Shown here one piece after another: positions 1 through 6,758 of a DNA stretch of 7,509 nt. The position numbers were made by a program, and so were the translations under genes. Source of the stretch: QFOX01 sp044237845 (GTDB lineage Bacteria; Pseudomonadota; Alphaproteobacteria; Rickettsiales; UBA3002); the NCBI GenBank assembly GCA_044237845.1, contig JBIIEL010000051.1, positions 1 through 7,509 of the forward strand, written 5' to 3'. Under the pieces are notes generated by a model. The model did not search any database, was not told where the DNA came from, and saw only the letters and a list, made by a program, of their open reading frames with translations. Within the stretch, counting starts at the first letter, position 1; each line of letters opens with the position of its first letter.

Positions 1-609
1 GAACCATTTTTCTCCACCAAGGAAATTGGCTCCGGCACCGGGCTTGGGCTTTCCACCTGCTACGGTATCATCAAACAAACTGGCGGCTATATCTTTGTAC
101 GCACGGAGCCGGGTGTGGGCAGCAGCTTCTTCCTTTACTTCAAGCATTACGAGGCAGAACAGGCTGCAGAGCCCGCCGCAGAACAGGTGGCAGAACAAGC
201 AGGAAGCGACCTCACCGGCCGCGCGACTGTGCTGCTGGTGGAAGATGAAACGCCAGTGCGCATTTTTGCCGCTAGGGCACTGCGTAACAAAGGCTACGAG
301 GTGCTCGAGGCCGATTCTGGCGAGAATGCGCTCGAAGTATTTACCGAGCATGAGGGCGCGCTGGATGTCATTATCAGCGACGTCATGATGCCCGGCATCA
401 ACGGTCCAAAAATGGTTGAATCGCTCTATAAAGACCATGCCGAGCGCATGAAAAACATTCAGGTCATCTTTATTTCCGGCTATGCGGAGGATGCCTTCGT
501 GGATACCTATGGTGAAGCGCGTAGCTTCAATTTCCTGCCAAAACCATTCACCCTCAAACAGTTAGCCAGCAAAGTGAAAGAAGTGCTGGATGCAGCTGCC
601 GGAGCGTAG
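1..609 (+). CDS. cckA: Cell-cycle hybrid histidine kinase CckA, C-terminal part (5' end outside window)
   Basis: This is the end of a hybrid sensor kinase: 202 codons are visible, in frame from base 1. Residues 1-47 are the end of the HATPase domain, with the F box (EPFFSTKE) and G2 box (GTGLGLS, 13-19). A Glu/Ala-rich linker (about 51-69) follows. Residues 74-197 form a receiver domain with acidic pocket E81/D82, phosphoacceptor Asp127 (SDVMMPG), Ser159 (ISGYAED) and Lys181 (KPF). The segment LTGRATVLLVEDE plus FAARALRNKGYEVLEA is, from memory of the family, typical of CckA. CckA passes phosphate through the phosphotransfer protein ChpT to CtrA and CpdR, controlling cell-cycle progression in Alphaproteobacteria, and it sits in the inner membrane through an N-terminal part not present here. 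recA lies 87 bases downstream on the same strand, a neighbourhood that supports the call. No intrinsic terminator is visible after the TAG stop. A different hybrid kinase is possible but less likely. Confidence 0.92.
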   Translation, partial: EPFFSTKEIGSGTGLGLSTCYGIIKQTGGYIFVRTEPGVGSSFFLYFKHYEAEQAAEPAAEQVAEQAGSDLTGRATVLLVEDETPVRIFAARALRNKGYEVLEADSGENALEVFTEHEGALDVIISDVMMPGINGPKMVESLYKDHAERMKNIQVIFISGYAEDAFVDTYGEARSFNFLPKPFTLKQLASKVKEVLDAAAGA

Positions 610-655
610 TTTTTCCTGAACATCTCTTACTTTTTCATTGTGAGGCAACCACGCC

Positions 656-681
656 GGGTGTAGGCTTTTCGCCTAACACTC
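656..681 (+). promoter_or_regulatory. Hairpin in the recA leader, just upstream of the ribosome binding site
   Basis: GTGTAGGC (658-665) pairs with GCCTAACAC (671-679) around a TTTTC loop, with one bulged A at 675. The stem can be extended outward by a G-T pair (657/680) and a G-C pair (656/681). No T-run follows, so it is not a terminator. It ends two bases before the GAGGAG ribosome binding site (684-689) and could affect access to it. A weak promoter reading, TTGTGA (638-643) with 17 bases to TAGGCT (661-666), would overlap the stem, so the two interpretations conflict. Function is inferred only from position. Confidence 0.35.
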
Positions 682-696
682 ACGAGGAGCAGCACC

Positions 697-1773
697 ATGT
701 CCGTCACCGCCAAAACCGATCTTAAATCCGCCGATAAGAAAAAAGCGCTCGACTCCGCGCTCGCGCAAATTGAAAAAGCCTTCGGCAAGGGCTCGATTAT
801 GAAGCTCTCAAGCCAGGAGCAAATGGCGGTAGAGACCATCTCGACCGGCTCGCTCGGACTAGACATTGCCCTCGGCGTGGGCGGCATTCCCAAGGGGCGC
901 ATAATCGAGATTTACGGTCCGGAAAGCTCAGGAAAAACCACCCTCACCCTGCATTGCATTGCAGAGTGCCAGAAGCAAGGTGGCACTTGCGCGTTTGTGG
1001 ATGCCGAACATGCGCTTGACCCCACCTACGCAAAAAAACTAGGCGTGAATGTCGACGAACTGCTCATCAGCCAACCGGATTCCGGTGAACAGGCGCTTGA
1101 AATTGCGGATACGCTCGTGCGTTCCGGCGCGATTGACATGGTGATTGTTGATTCCGTTGCCGCACTCGTGCCCAAAGCCGAGCTGGAGGGCGAAATGGGC
1201 GACGCTACCATGGGCGCACAGGCACGCCTGATGAGTCAGGCACTGCGCAAACTCACCGCAACCATCTCGCGCACCGGCTGTACGGTGATTTTCATCAACC
1301 AGATCCGCCAGAAAATTGGTGTGATGTTCGGTAACCCGGAAACCACCACCGGCGGTAATGCGCTGAAATTCTACGCCAGCATACGGATGGATATCCGCCG
1401 CATCGGCGCGCTGAAGGATAAGGACGAAGTCGTGGGTAACCTCACCCGCGTGAAAGTGGTGAAGAACAAAGTTTCGCCACCGTTCAAAACCGTTGAATTC
1501 GACATTCTCTATGGTCAGGGCATCAGCAAGCATGGCGAACTGCTCGATCTTGGCATCAAGGCGGGTGTGGTCGAGAAGTCCGGAAGCTGGTTCAACTACG
1601 GTTCCGAGCGCATCGGTCAGGGCAAGGAAAATGCCCGCCAGTTCCTCAAGGACAACCCAAAAGTGGCGGACGATATCGAGAAGAAAATCCGCGCTAAGGC
1701 GAGCGCCCTTGCAGCTGCGCTCGAGGGTACGCCATCGGAAGAGAACGAGACCGCTACTGCCGACGCGGCATAA
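697..1773 (+). CDS. recA: Recombinase RecA
   Basis: RecA (358 residues, normal length) forms ATP-dependent filaments on single-stranded DNA, drives homologous strand exchange and stimulates LexA self-cleavage. Visible marks are the short N-terminal helix region (KALDSALAQIEKAFGKGSIM), Walker A GPESSGKT at 74-81, the catalytic-Glu segment VDAEHALDP (Glu104), Walker B-like MVIVDSVAAL (148-157), the MGAQARLMSQALRKLT segment, and the L2 DNA-binding loop within NQIRQKIGVMFGNPETTTGG (201-220). The C-terminal domain ends in a Glu-rich tail (EGTPSEENE). The ATG start is supported by GAGGAG at 684-689 with 7-base spacing, and by the usual N-terminal length. A strong terminator follows directly. The leader shows no direct repeat of the GTTC/GAAC-N7 type known for alphaproteobacterial LexA boxes: a single GAAC occurs at 619-622. 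The gene looks intact and functional. Confidence 0.99.
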   Translation: MSVTAKTDLKSADKKKALDSALAQIEKAFGKGSIMKLSSQEQMAVETISTGSLGLDIALGVGGIPKGRIIEIYGPESSGKTTLTLHCIAECQKQGGTCAFVDAEHALDPTYAKKLGVNVDELLISQPDSGEQALEIADTLVRSGAIDMVIVDSVAALVPKAELEGEMGDATMGAQARLMSQALRKLTATISRTGCTVIFINQIRQKIGVMFGNPETTTGGNALKFYASIRMDIRRIGALKDKDEVVGNLTRVKVVKNKVSPPFKTVEFDILYGQGISKHGELLDLGIKAGVVEKSGSWFNYGSERIGQGKENARQFLKDNPKVADDIEKKIRAKASALAAALEGTPSEENETATADAA

Positions 1774-1788
1774 GCATTAAGCTTACTG

Positions 1789-1824
1789 AAAAACGCAGCG
1801 TGCGCAAAACACGCTGCGTTTTTT
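1789..1824 (+). terminator. Rho-independent terminator of recA
   Basis: The arms AACGCAGCGTG (1792-1802) and CACGCTGCGTT (1810-1820) pair perfectly around a 7-base loop (CGCAAAA, 1803-1809). The stem can be extended by A-T pairs into the flanking A and T runs. Six T residues (1819-1824) close the signal. It begins 16 bases after the recA stop codon and separates recA from alaS, so alaS probably needs its own promoter. Confidence 0.95.
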
Positions 1825-1842
1825 ATTGGAAATACATTTTTC

Positions 1843-1871
1843 TTGCTGCAAAGCGGGCGAGAAGTTATCAA
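1843..1871 (+). promoter_or_regulatory. Possible sigma-70-type promoter of alaS
   Basis: TTGCTG (1843-1848) and TATCAA (1866-1871) are separated by exactly 17 bases and lie between the recA terminator and the alaS start. The matches to consensus are 3 of 6 and 4 of 6, so the assignment rests mostly on position: a promoter is expected after a strong terminator, and the leader would be about 20 bases long. Confidence 0.35.
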
Positions 1872-1897
1872 TTCGCTTCCTTTTCAGCGAGATGATT

Positions 1898-4651
1898 ATG
1901 CCCACGACCTCCGATATCCGTCGTCAATTTCTGGAATTCTTCGCGAGCAAGCAACATGCCGTGCTGCCGAGTTCAAGCCTGGTGCCGCATAACGACCCGA
2001 CGCTGATGTTCGCCAACGCGGGCATGAACCAGTTCAAAAATATTTTTACTGGGGTTGAGAAACCGGCGCAGCCACGCGCGGCGACAGCGCAAAAAGTAGT
2101 GCGCGCAGGCGGCAAGCATAACGACCTCGACAATGTGGGCTACACTGCACGTCACCACACCTTCTTCGAGATGCTGGGGAATTTTTCCTTCGGCGATTAT
2201 TTCAAGGAACAGGCGATCTCCCACGCATGGGAGCTGCTGACCGGCACATGGGGCATCGCTAAAGAAAAACTCTGCGTCACGGTGTATCACACGGATGACG
2301 AAGCCGCCGCGCTGTGGAAAAAAATCGCCGGACTGCCAGAAGAGAAGATCATCCGCATCAGCACCAACGACAATTTCTGGGCGATGGGTGACACCGGCCC
2401 CTGTGGCCCCTGCTCCGAAATTTTCTACGACCACGGCGATAAAATCCCCGGCGGCATGCCCGGCAGCGCCGATCAGGACGGCGACCGCTTCATCGAGATC
2501 TGGAACCTCGTCTTCATGCAATACGAGCAAAAGGACAAAGACACGCGCGTGAGCCTGCCCAAGCCGAGCATCGACACCGGCATGGGGCTGGAGCGTATCG
2601 CCGCCGTGTTGCAAGGCGTGCACGACAATTACGACATCGACCTCTTCAAAACGCTGATTCGCGCGTCCGAAGAATTATCCAAAAATAATTTGCCCGCTCA
2701 CGCAGTGAGCCATCGCGTGATTGCGGATCACCTGCGGTCATCCAGTTTCCTGATTGCGGATGGCGTGCTGCCGAGCAACGAAGGCCGCGGCTACGTGCTC
2801 CGCCGCATCATGCGCCGCGCGATGCGCCACGCGCATATGCTGGGCTGCAAGGCGCCGCTGATGCATCAGCTCGTGCCCACGCTGGTGGGCGAAATGGGCA
2901 CTGCCTACCCCGAGCTGAAACGCGCGGAAGCGAACGTCATCGAAACGCTGAAGCTCGAAGAAGAGAAGTTCAAAGAAACGCTCGAACGCGGCCTGAAGCT
3001 GCTCGATGAAGAAAAAGCGAAGCTCGCCAAGGGCACAGCCTTGCCGGGTGCGGCGGCGTTTAAGCTCTACGATACCTACGGCTTCCCGCTCGATTTGACG
3101 CAGGATATTCTGCGCGGCGAGAACCTCGCGATTGACCTCGACGGCTTCAACGCTGCGATGCAGGAACAGAAAGACCGCGCCCGCGCGGCGTGGAAAGGCT
3201 CCGGGCAGTCTGCCACGGCGAGCTTGTGGTTCGATATCAAAGAGCGCGTGGGAGCCACGGAATTCCTTGGCTACAGCATGGAAGCCGCGCAGGGCGAGAT
3301 CGTCGCGCTGGTGCGTGACGGTGCTGAAGTCAGCGCGCTAAATGCAGGCGAAACCGGCATGCTGATCGTCAACCAAACCCCGTTCTACGGCGAATCCGGC
3401 GGACAGGTCGGCGATACCGGCCGCGTCACGACCAACCATGCACGCGCAAGCGTCAGCGATACTTCCAAGCCGCTCGATGGCTTGCATGTGCATCACCTCA
3501 CCGTCGATTCCGGGACGCTGCGCGTCGGCGAGACAGTGGATCTGGTGGTGGATACTGAACGCCGCAACCGCATCCGCGCGAACCACTCGGCGACGCACCT
3601 GTTGCATGCCGCGCTGCGCGAAAAGCTGGGCGAGCATGTGACGCAGAAAGGCTCTCTCGTGAACGCGGATCGCCTACGGTTCGATGTCACCAACCCCAAG
3701 GCCATCGCGGCAGAGGAAATCGCCGCGGTCGAAGCGCTGGTGAACCATTATGTGGCGCAAGCTGACCCCACCGCCACCAAGCTGATGACGCAGGAAGAAG
3801 CCGTAAAATCGGGCGCGATGGCGCTGTTCGGCGAGAAATATGGCGATGAAGTGCGTGTGCTCGCCATGGGCAAGCGCGCGGATGGGCGTGACTTCTCCGT
3901 CGAGCTATGCGGCGGCACGCATGTGGCCAACACCGGCGATATCGGCGCATTCAAAGTTGTCAGCGAGGGCTCGGTCAGCTCCGGCGTGCGGCGTATGGAA
4001 GCTGTGACCGGCGAAGGCGTGCGCGGCTATCTGCTGGAGCAGCTCGCAAAAATTTCCACCCAATTGCAAGGCCTCATTACTGAAAACACCCGCCTCCGTG
4101 CGGAACTGAAACAGCCCGCTTCAGCAGCGGTGGCTACGCCGAACACCGCCGTATTGCTAAGCGCTGCATTGGCGGATGTGCCTGCGCTCTACGCTGCAGA
4201 AAGCGCCAAAGCCGCCGCGCCTATCGCAGCCTTGCAGGAAGAAAACAAAAAGCTAAACAAGCAGCTCGACACCGCAAAGAAACAAGCAGCAATGGACGGT
4301 GCCGGTGGCGAAGCGGATGTCGTGACCATCGGCAACGTCAAGCTCGCCTCGCGCAATTTTGCGGAGCTGGATGCAAAATCGCTGCGTGACCTCGCGGGCG
4401 CCATGCAGCAGAAACATGCGGATGCCGTGATTGTGCTGCTTGCCACCAGCGAGGGTAAGGCCTCCATCATCGTCGCCGTGGGCAAAGAACTCGCAGGAAA
4501 AGTGGATGCACCTACACTGGTAAAATCCGCTGTCGAAGCCGTGGGTGGCAAAGGCGGCGGCGGACGACCAGACTTCGCGCAAGGCGGCGGCCCGGATGGC
4601 GACAAGCTCGACGCTGCCCTAGCGGCGGTGAAAGCGGCGTTAGCGGCCTGA
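1898..4651 (+). CDS. alaS: Alanyl-tRNA synthetase AlaS
   Basis: AlaS is a cytoplasmic class II synthetase that charges tRNA-Ala with alanine and hydrolyses Ser/Gly mischarged tRNA. The 917 residues carry every domain. The catalytic core has NDPTLMFANAGMNQFKNIFTG near 32-52, HHTFFEMLGNFSFGDYF near 86-102 (motif 2) and GMGLERIA from 228 (motif 3). The editing domain holds the zinc-type motifs HSATH (563-567) and CGGTH (671-675). A C-terminal coiled-coil/C-Ala region ends in a Gly-rich stretch (GGKGGGGRPDFAQGGG, from about 883). The protein is somewhat longer than the roughly 876 residues of E. coli AlaS. I chose ATG 1898 (MPTTSDIRRQFLEFF) because AGCGAG at 1886-1891 is 6 bases upstream. ATG 1892 (MIMPTTS) is possible but has that site directly against it. 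A longer in-frame reading from TTG 1826 starts next to the recA terminator and adds residues unlike the family. The 3' end overlaps the convergent next gene by 12 bases. Confidence 0.98.
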   Translation: MPTTSDIRRQFLEFFASKQHAVLPSSSLVPHNDPTLMFANAGMNQFKNIFTGVEKPAQPRAATAQKVVRAGGKHNDLDNVGYTARHHTFFEMLGNFSFGDYFKEQAISHAWELLTGTWGIAKEKLCVTVYHTDDEAAALWKKIAGLPEEKIIRISTNDNFWAMGDTGPCGPCSEIFYDHGDKIPGGMPGSADQDGDRFIEIWNLVFMQYEQKDKDTRVSLPKPSIDTGMGLERIAAVLQGVHDNYDIDLFKTLIRASEELSKNNLPAHAVSHRVIADHLRSSSFLIADGVLPSNEGRGYVLRRIMRRAMRHAHMLGCKAPLMHQLVPTLVGEMGTAYPELKRAEANVIETLKLEEEKFKETLERGLKLLDEEKAKLAKGTALPGAAAFKLYDTYGFPLDLTQDILRGENLAIDLDGFNAAMQEQKDRARAAWKGSGQSATASLWFDIKERVGATEFLGYSMEAAQGEIVALVRDGAEVSALNAGETGMLIVNQTPFYGESGGQVGDTGRVTTNHARASVSDTSKPLDGLHVHHLTVDSGTLRVGETVDLVVDTERRNRIRANHSATHLLHAALREKLGEHVTQKGSLVNADRLRFDVTNPKAIAAEEIAAVEALVNHYVAQADPTATKLMTQEEAVKSGAMALFGEKYGDEVRVLAMGKRADGRDFSVELCGGTHVANTGDIGAFKVVSEGSVSSGVRRMEAVTGEGVRGYLLEQLAKISTQLQGLITENTRLRAELKQPASAAVATPNTAVLLSAALADVPALYAAESAKAAAPIAALQEENKKLNKQLDTAKKQAAMDGAGGEADVVTIGNVKLASRNFAELDAKSLRDLAGAMQQKHADAVIVLLATSEGKASIIVAVGKELAGKVDAPTLVKSAVEAVGGKGGGGRPDFAQGGGPDGDKLDAALAAVKAALAA

Positions 4652-5317
4652 CTTCTGATTTTTTTTGTTGCGGGATTCTTGTTGAATCCGATCGGCTAAC
4701 TCCGTAACTGCATCCGCGATGTGCTCAAGACGCATCTCGCGATCGTGGCGTATCCCCTCATAAATCAGTGCCGCAGCCAAGGGAATTTCCGTTATCAAAC
4801 TGATATTTTCAACAACATGATGCGCTTTATCAAAGTTATTTTCGTCTGCTTCCTGGGATGAAGATTTTTCCATTCTTTTTGTAAGTGCTGCAATATCAAA
4901 CGGCGTCTTCACCATCAGCACCGCACCAGGAATACTCCAAGCGAACGTTGTTAAAAACTCTCTGCGCTTCCATATGTGCAGCGCCGCTTTCTTGAAAATT
5001 TCTTTTTCAACCACGTTAAAATGATGCGGGATGTCGAGACCATCGCCCTCGCTCAGTGCTTTCAACGCTTTGTTGGTAAATGTCTCGACACCATCCACAC
5101 CTTGACTATCCAGCAACGCGAGCAAGAATTTCTTCCCTGCATACATTTCACGATCTGGTCTCAAATTCTCGATCATATGGCGCAGTTCATCCTGCTTCAT
5201 GCCAATGAATGAACAGCTGGGATGTAACTCCTCCATCTGCTCTTTCAAACGCTCGACTTCGGCCTGCAAATCGACAAGCTTTTGTTTCGTCGTTTTTTCC
5301 TGTTCATTTTCTTCCAT
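4640..5317 (-). CDS. Coiled-coil protein of unknown function
   Basis: I do not recognise this 225-residue protein. Residues 11-31 form a clear coiled coil: Leu14, Leu17, Val21, Leu24, Met28 and Leu31 follow a 3-4 heptad spacing among Glu/Lys/Gln. The middle (about 58-110) is mixed helical sequence. Two hydrophobic stretches follow, FLTTFAWSIPGAVLMV (121-136) and ISLITEIPLAAALIY (172-186), both short and containing Pro, so membrane contact is possible but not shown. The tail (190-225) is charged and helical, ending in a basic KKNQKSGR. There is no signal peptide and no enzyme motif I can name. ATG 5317 is the likely start; GTG 5326 (three residues longer) is an alternative, and neither has a good Shine-Dalgarno site. 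The gene is AT-richer than its neighbours (45 of 120 bases are G/C at 4801-4920), which suggests later acquisition. It runs against alaS and overlaps its end. A 15-base dyad lies just upstream of the start. Confidence 0.8.
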   Translation of the reverse strand: MEENEQEKTTKQKLVDLQAEVERLKEQMEELHPSCSFIGMKQDELRHMIENLRPDREMYAGKKFLLALLDSQGVDGVETFTNKALKALSEGDGLDIPHHFNVVEKEIFKKAALHIWKRREFLTTFAWSIPGAVLMVKTPFDIAALTKRMEKSSSQEADENNFDKAHHVVENISLITEIPLAAALIYEGIRHDREMRLEHIADAVTELADRIQQESRNKKNQKSGR

Positions 5318-5335
5318 GCGCCGCACAGTAGCAAA

Positions 5336-5350
5336 AAACTGTGACAGTTT
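5336..5350. promoter_or_regulatory. Perfect 15-base dyad, candidate operator
   Basis: AAACTG (5336-5341) and CAGTTT (5345-5350) are exact reverse complements separated by TGA. The dyad lies in the 95-base divergent gap, 18 bases upstream of the coiled-coil gene's ATG on the minus strand and about 70 bases upstream of the IDH-like gene. A dimeric regulator could bind here. A tight RNA hairpin in the leader of the minus-strand gene is the alternative. A chance occurrence is not excluded. Confidence 0.3.
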
Positions 5351-5370
5351 GATGAAGATGCCCGAATTAT

Positions 5371-5399
5371 TTGCATTTGTCTGCCAATAAGGGCATAAC
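5371..5399 (+). promoter_or_regulatory. Possible promoter of the IDH-like gene
   Basis: TTGCAT (5371-5376) and CATAAC (5394-5399) are 17 bases apart, giving a leader of about 16 bases before ATG 5422. The matches to sigma-70 consensus are 3 of 6 and 4 of 6. The reading is weak on sequence but well placed in the divergent gap. Confidence 0.3.
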
Positions 5400-5421
5400 C
5401 CACTAAAAACAAAGGAATCTC

Positions 5422-5907
5422 ATGCCCATCGTCGAGGATAACGAAAAGCCCCCTGTGCCCGCCATTGCAGTGGCTTATGGCGATGGCAACGCGCCGGAAT
5501 GGATGGAGGCGGTGCTTCAAATCCTCGCGGATGCGCGGGTGCCGATCAGCATCAGCAGCATCGATGTCGGTGCGAAGCTCTACAGCAAAGGCGTGAAAAA
5601 CGGCATCCACCCACGGGTGATGGAAACGCTGGCGCGCACGCGCGCGGTGCTGCTGCCGCCCATCCCCACCCCGGCGGAGGATGGCTTTCAGCCCGTTGCT
5701 GATGCGCTGGTCGAGATTCTCGCCCTCGCCCCCCTGCCCGCGAATGGCACCACGCGTGCCTATGCGAGCGAAACCTACGCGCTGTTTGAGAGCCAGGAGA
5801 GTGGCGTTGCGCCGCTGCTTGCCGCCGCATTGCAACTGCTGAAACATCTCGGTCTTGCTGACCACGCCGCAAAAATCCGCAGCGCGCAAGAAGCCGTTAG
5901 CCTTTGA
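5422..5907 (+). CDS. Miniature isocitrate dehydrogenase-like protein, internally deleted
   Basis: The 161 residues look like the two ends of an isocitrate/isopropylmalate dehydrogenase joined together. Residues 15-32 (IAVAYGDGNAPEWMEAVL) match the family start, usually written AYGDGIGPEIMEAVL. Residues 47-62 (IDVGAKLYSKGVKNGI) and 70-84 (LARTRAVLLPPIPTP) follow the same order as in Rickettsia-type IDH (IEVGEKLYKK..SGI, ...LKAPITTP). The substrate-binding segment normally reading S.N..LR....L.ANVRP has decayed to PVADALVEILALAPLP (91-106). Then the sequence jumps to FES...GVAP and LLKHLGLADHAAKI (139-152), which resembles the C-terminal helix of IDH (for example MMLRHMGLFDHAARI in mitochondrial IDH3 alpha). 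The catalytic Arg, Tyr, Lys and Asp region in between is absent, so dehydrogenase activity is not expected. The frame is open, with AAGGA (5412-5416) 5 bases before the ATG. It overlaps the convergent pseudouridine synthase gene by 11 bases. It may be a repurposed non-catalytic protein or a decaying gene that stayed in frame. Confidence 0.8.
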   Translation: MPIVEDNEKPPVPAIAVAYGDGNAPEWMEAVLQILADARVPISISSIDVGAKLYSKGVKNGIHPRVMETLARTRAVLLPPIPTPAEDGFQPVADALVEILALAPLPANGTTRAYASETYALFESQESGVAPLLAAALQLLKHLGLADHAAKIRSAQEAVSL

Positions 5908-6688
5908 TTTCCGCGATTATCCGCGACATCCCCTCAGGCACGGGCGCTGTCACCTCAATCGCTGGTTTGCTGTGATAGAGCGGAATCGTGATGCGCTCGG
6001 CATGCAGCATCATCGGGTAATGCGCGGCGCTGAACGGGTCGGCCATTTCCGCCTCGCTGAATTTCAGCCGCGCGGTTTTGTCGTGTCGGGGCAATATTTC
6101 TCCCGCCTTCTTCGGCTGCGCGAAGGCGGTGGATTTGCTGTAGAACGGGTCACCCACAATCGGGCATCCCAGCGCATAGGCCGCGTGCAAGCGCAGCTGG
6201 TGCGTGCGCCCGGTTTTCGGTGACATCTCAAGCAGGCTTAGCGTGCCGTTCGTTTTCAGCGTGCGATAATGCGTCACCGCTTCCTGCCCGGCGGGGTCGA
6301 GGGAGAGCGTCCATAAACTGCCATGGCCGGATTTGAGAATCGGGCGATCGATCACCCCCTCCGCCTCGGCAGGCATGCCCACCACCACCGCAAGATAGCT
6401 CTTCTCGATTTTCTTCTGCTCGAACATTTTGCCGAGCTTGATGAGCGCCTGACGATGCCGCCCCAGCACCAGACACCCCGAGGTTCCACGGTCGAGGCGG
6501 TGCGCCAGCTCCGGTTTTTTCGGCAGGCCGAATTGCAGATGGTGGAAGCTCTGGTCGAGCGCGAGTTTATCATGCCCCGTAGCATGGACAGCAATGCCGG
6601 CAGGTTTGTCGATGACGAGCATCATCGCGTCGCGGTAAAGCACGCGGGCGAGGATTTCGTCTTCCGTGAGAATGCGGGTGGCGGTCAT
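5897..6688 (-). CDS. RluA-family RNA pseudouridine synthase
   Basis: This 263-residue enzyme isomerises uridine to pseudouridine in rRNA or tRNA. Visible family marks are LVIDKPAGIAVHA (24-36), the catalytic motif ELAHRLDRGTSG (60-71) with Asp66 as the expected nucleophile, KSYLAVVVG (96-104), and GRTHQLRLHAAYALGCPIVGDPFY (160-183). The protein starts almost directly with the catalytic domain and has no N-terminal S4 RNA-binding domain, unlike typical RluC or RluD, so the modified position cannot be named. ATG 6688 is chosen because GAGG (6693-6696) lies 4 bases upstream and the family sequence begins soon after. The open frame continues to 6865 but would run into the divergent sugar transferase gene and adds non-family residues. 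Its TAA stop lies within the end of the IDH-like gene. Confidence 0.95.
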   Translation of the reverse strand: MTATRILTEDEILARVLYRDAMMLVIDKPAGIAVHATGHDKLALDQSFHHLQFGLPKKPELAHRLDRGTSGCLVLGRHRQALIKLGKMFEQKKIEKSYLAVVVGMPAEAEGVIDRPILKSGHGSLWTLSLDPAGQEAVTHYRTLKTNGTLSLLEMSPKTGRTHQLRLHAAYALGCPIVGDPFYSKSTAFAQPKKAGEILPRHDKTARLKFSEAEMADPFSAAHYPMMLHAERITIPLYHSKPAIEVTAPVPEGMSRIIAEIKG

Positions 6689-6758
6689 GGCGCCTCTATA
6701 TCGCTTGCCCACGGCTGACGCTAGCGCTAAACCGTGCATGAGCAAGGGAGCATCTTGA
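6689..6758. promoter_or_regulatory. Divergent intergenic region between pseudouridine synthase and sugar transferase genes
   Basis: Seventy bases must hold the start signals of both genes. Ribosome binding sites are visible on each side: GAGG (minus strand, 6693-6696) and AAGGGAG (plus strand, 6744-6750). A perfect 8-base palindrome, TAGCGCTA, sits at 6722-6729. A weak plus-strand promoter reading is TTGCCC (6705-6710) with 17 bases to TAAACC (6728-6733). I see no convincing minus-strand promoter here. Confidence 0.35.

Noticed and set aside
1039..1533. 164-codon open frame on the minus strand inside recA
   Set aside because: It is antisense to conserved recA sequence and has no ribosome binding site or recognisable motif; a shadow frame.
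1826..1897. Longer alaS start at TTG 1826
   Set aside because: The added residues do not look like the AlaS N-terminus, the start lies two bases after the recA terminator T-run, and ATG 1898 has a better-placed ribosome binding site.
1973..2623. 216-codon open frame on the minus strand inside alaS
   Set aside because: It lies fully antisense to a certain, conserved gene, its translation resembles no known protein, and such frames are common opposite GC-rich codons.
4659..4689. T-run (4659-4666) near a GGATTC/GAATCC hairpin as an alaS terminator
   Set aside because: The T-run precedes the hairpin on the plus strand, and on the minus strand the hairpin is followed by A residues, so neither orientation makes an intrinsic terminator. 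The T-run is coding (Lys codons) on the minus strand.
5245..5889. 214-codon open frame on the minus strand across the IDH-like gene and the divergent gap
   Set aside because: It overlaps two better-supported genes and the intergenic region, and its His/Arg/Ala-rich translation is typical of a shadow frame. The plus-strand IDH similarity decides the coding strand.
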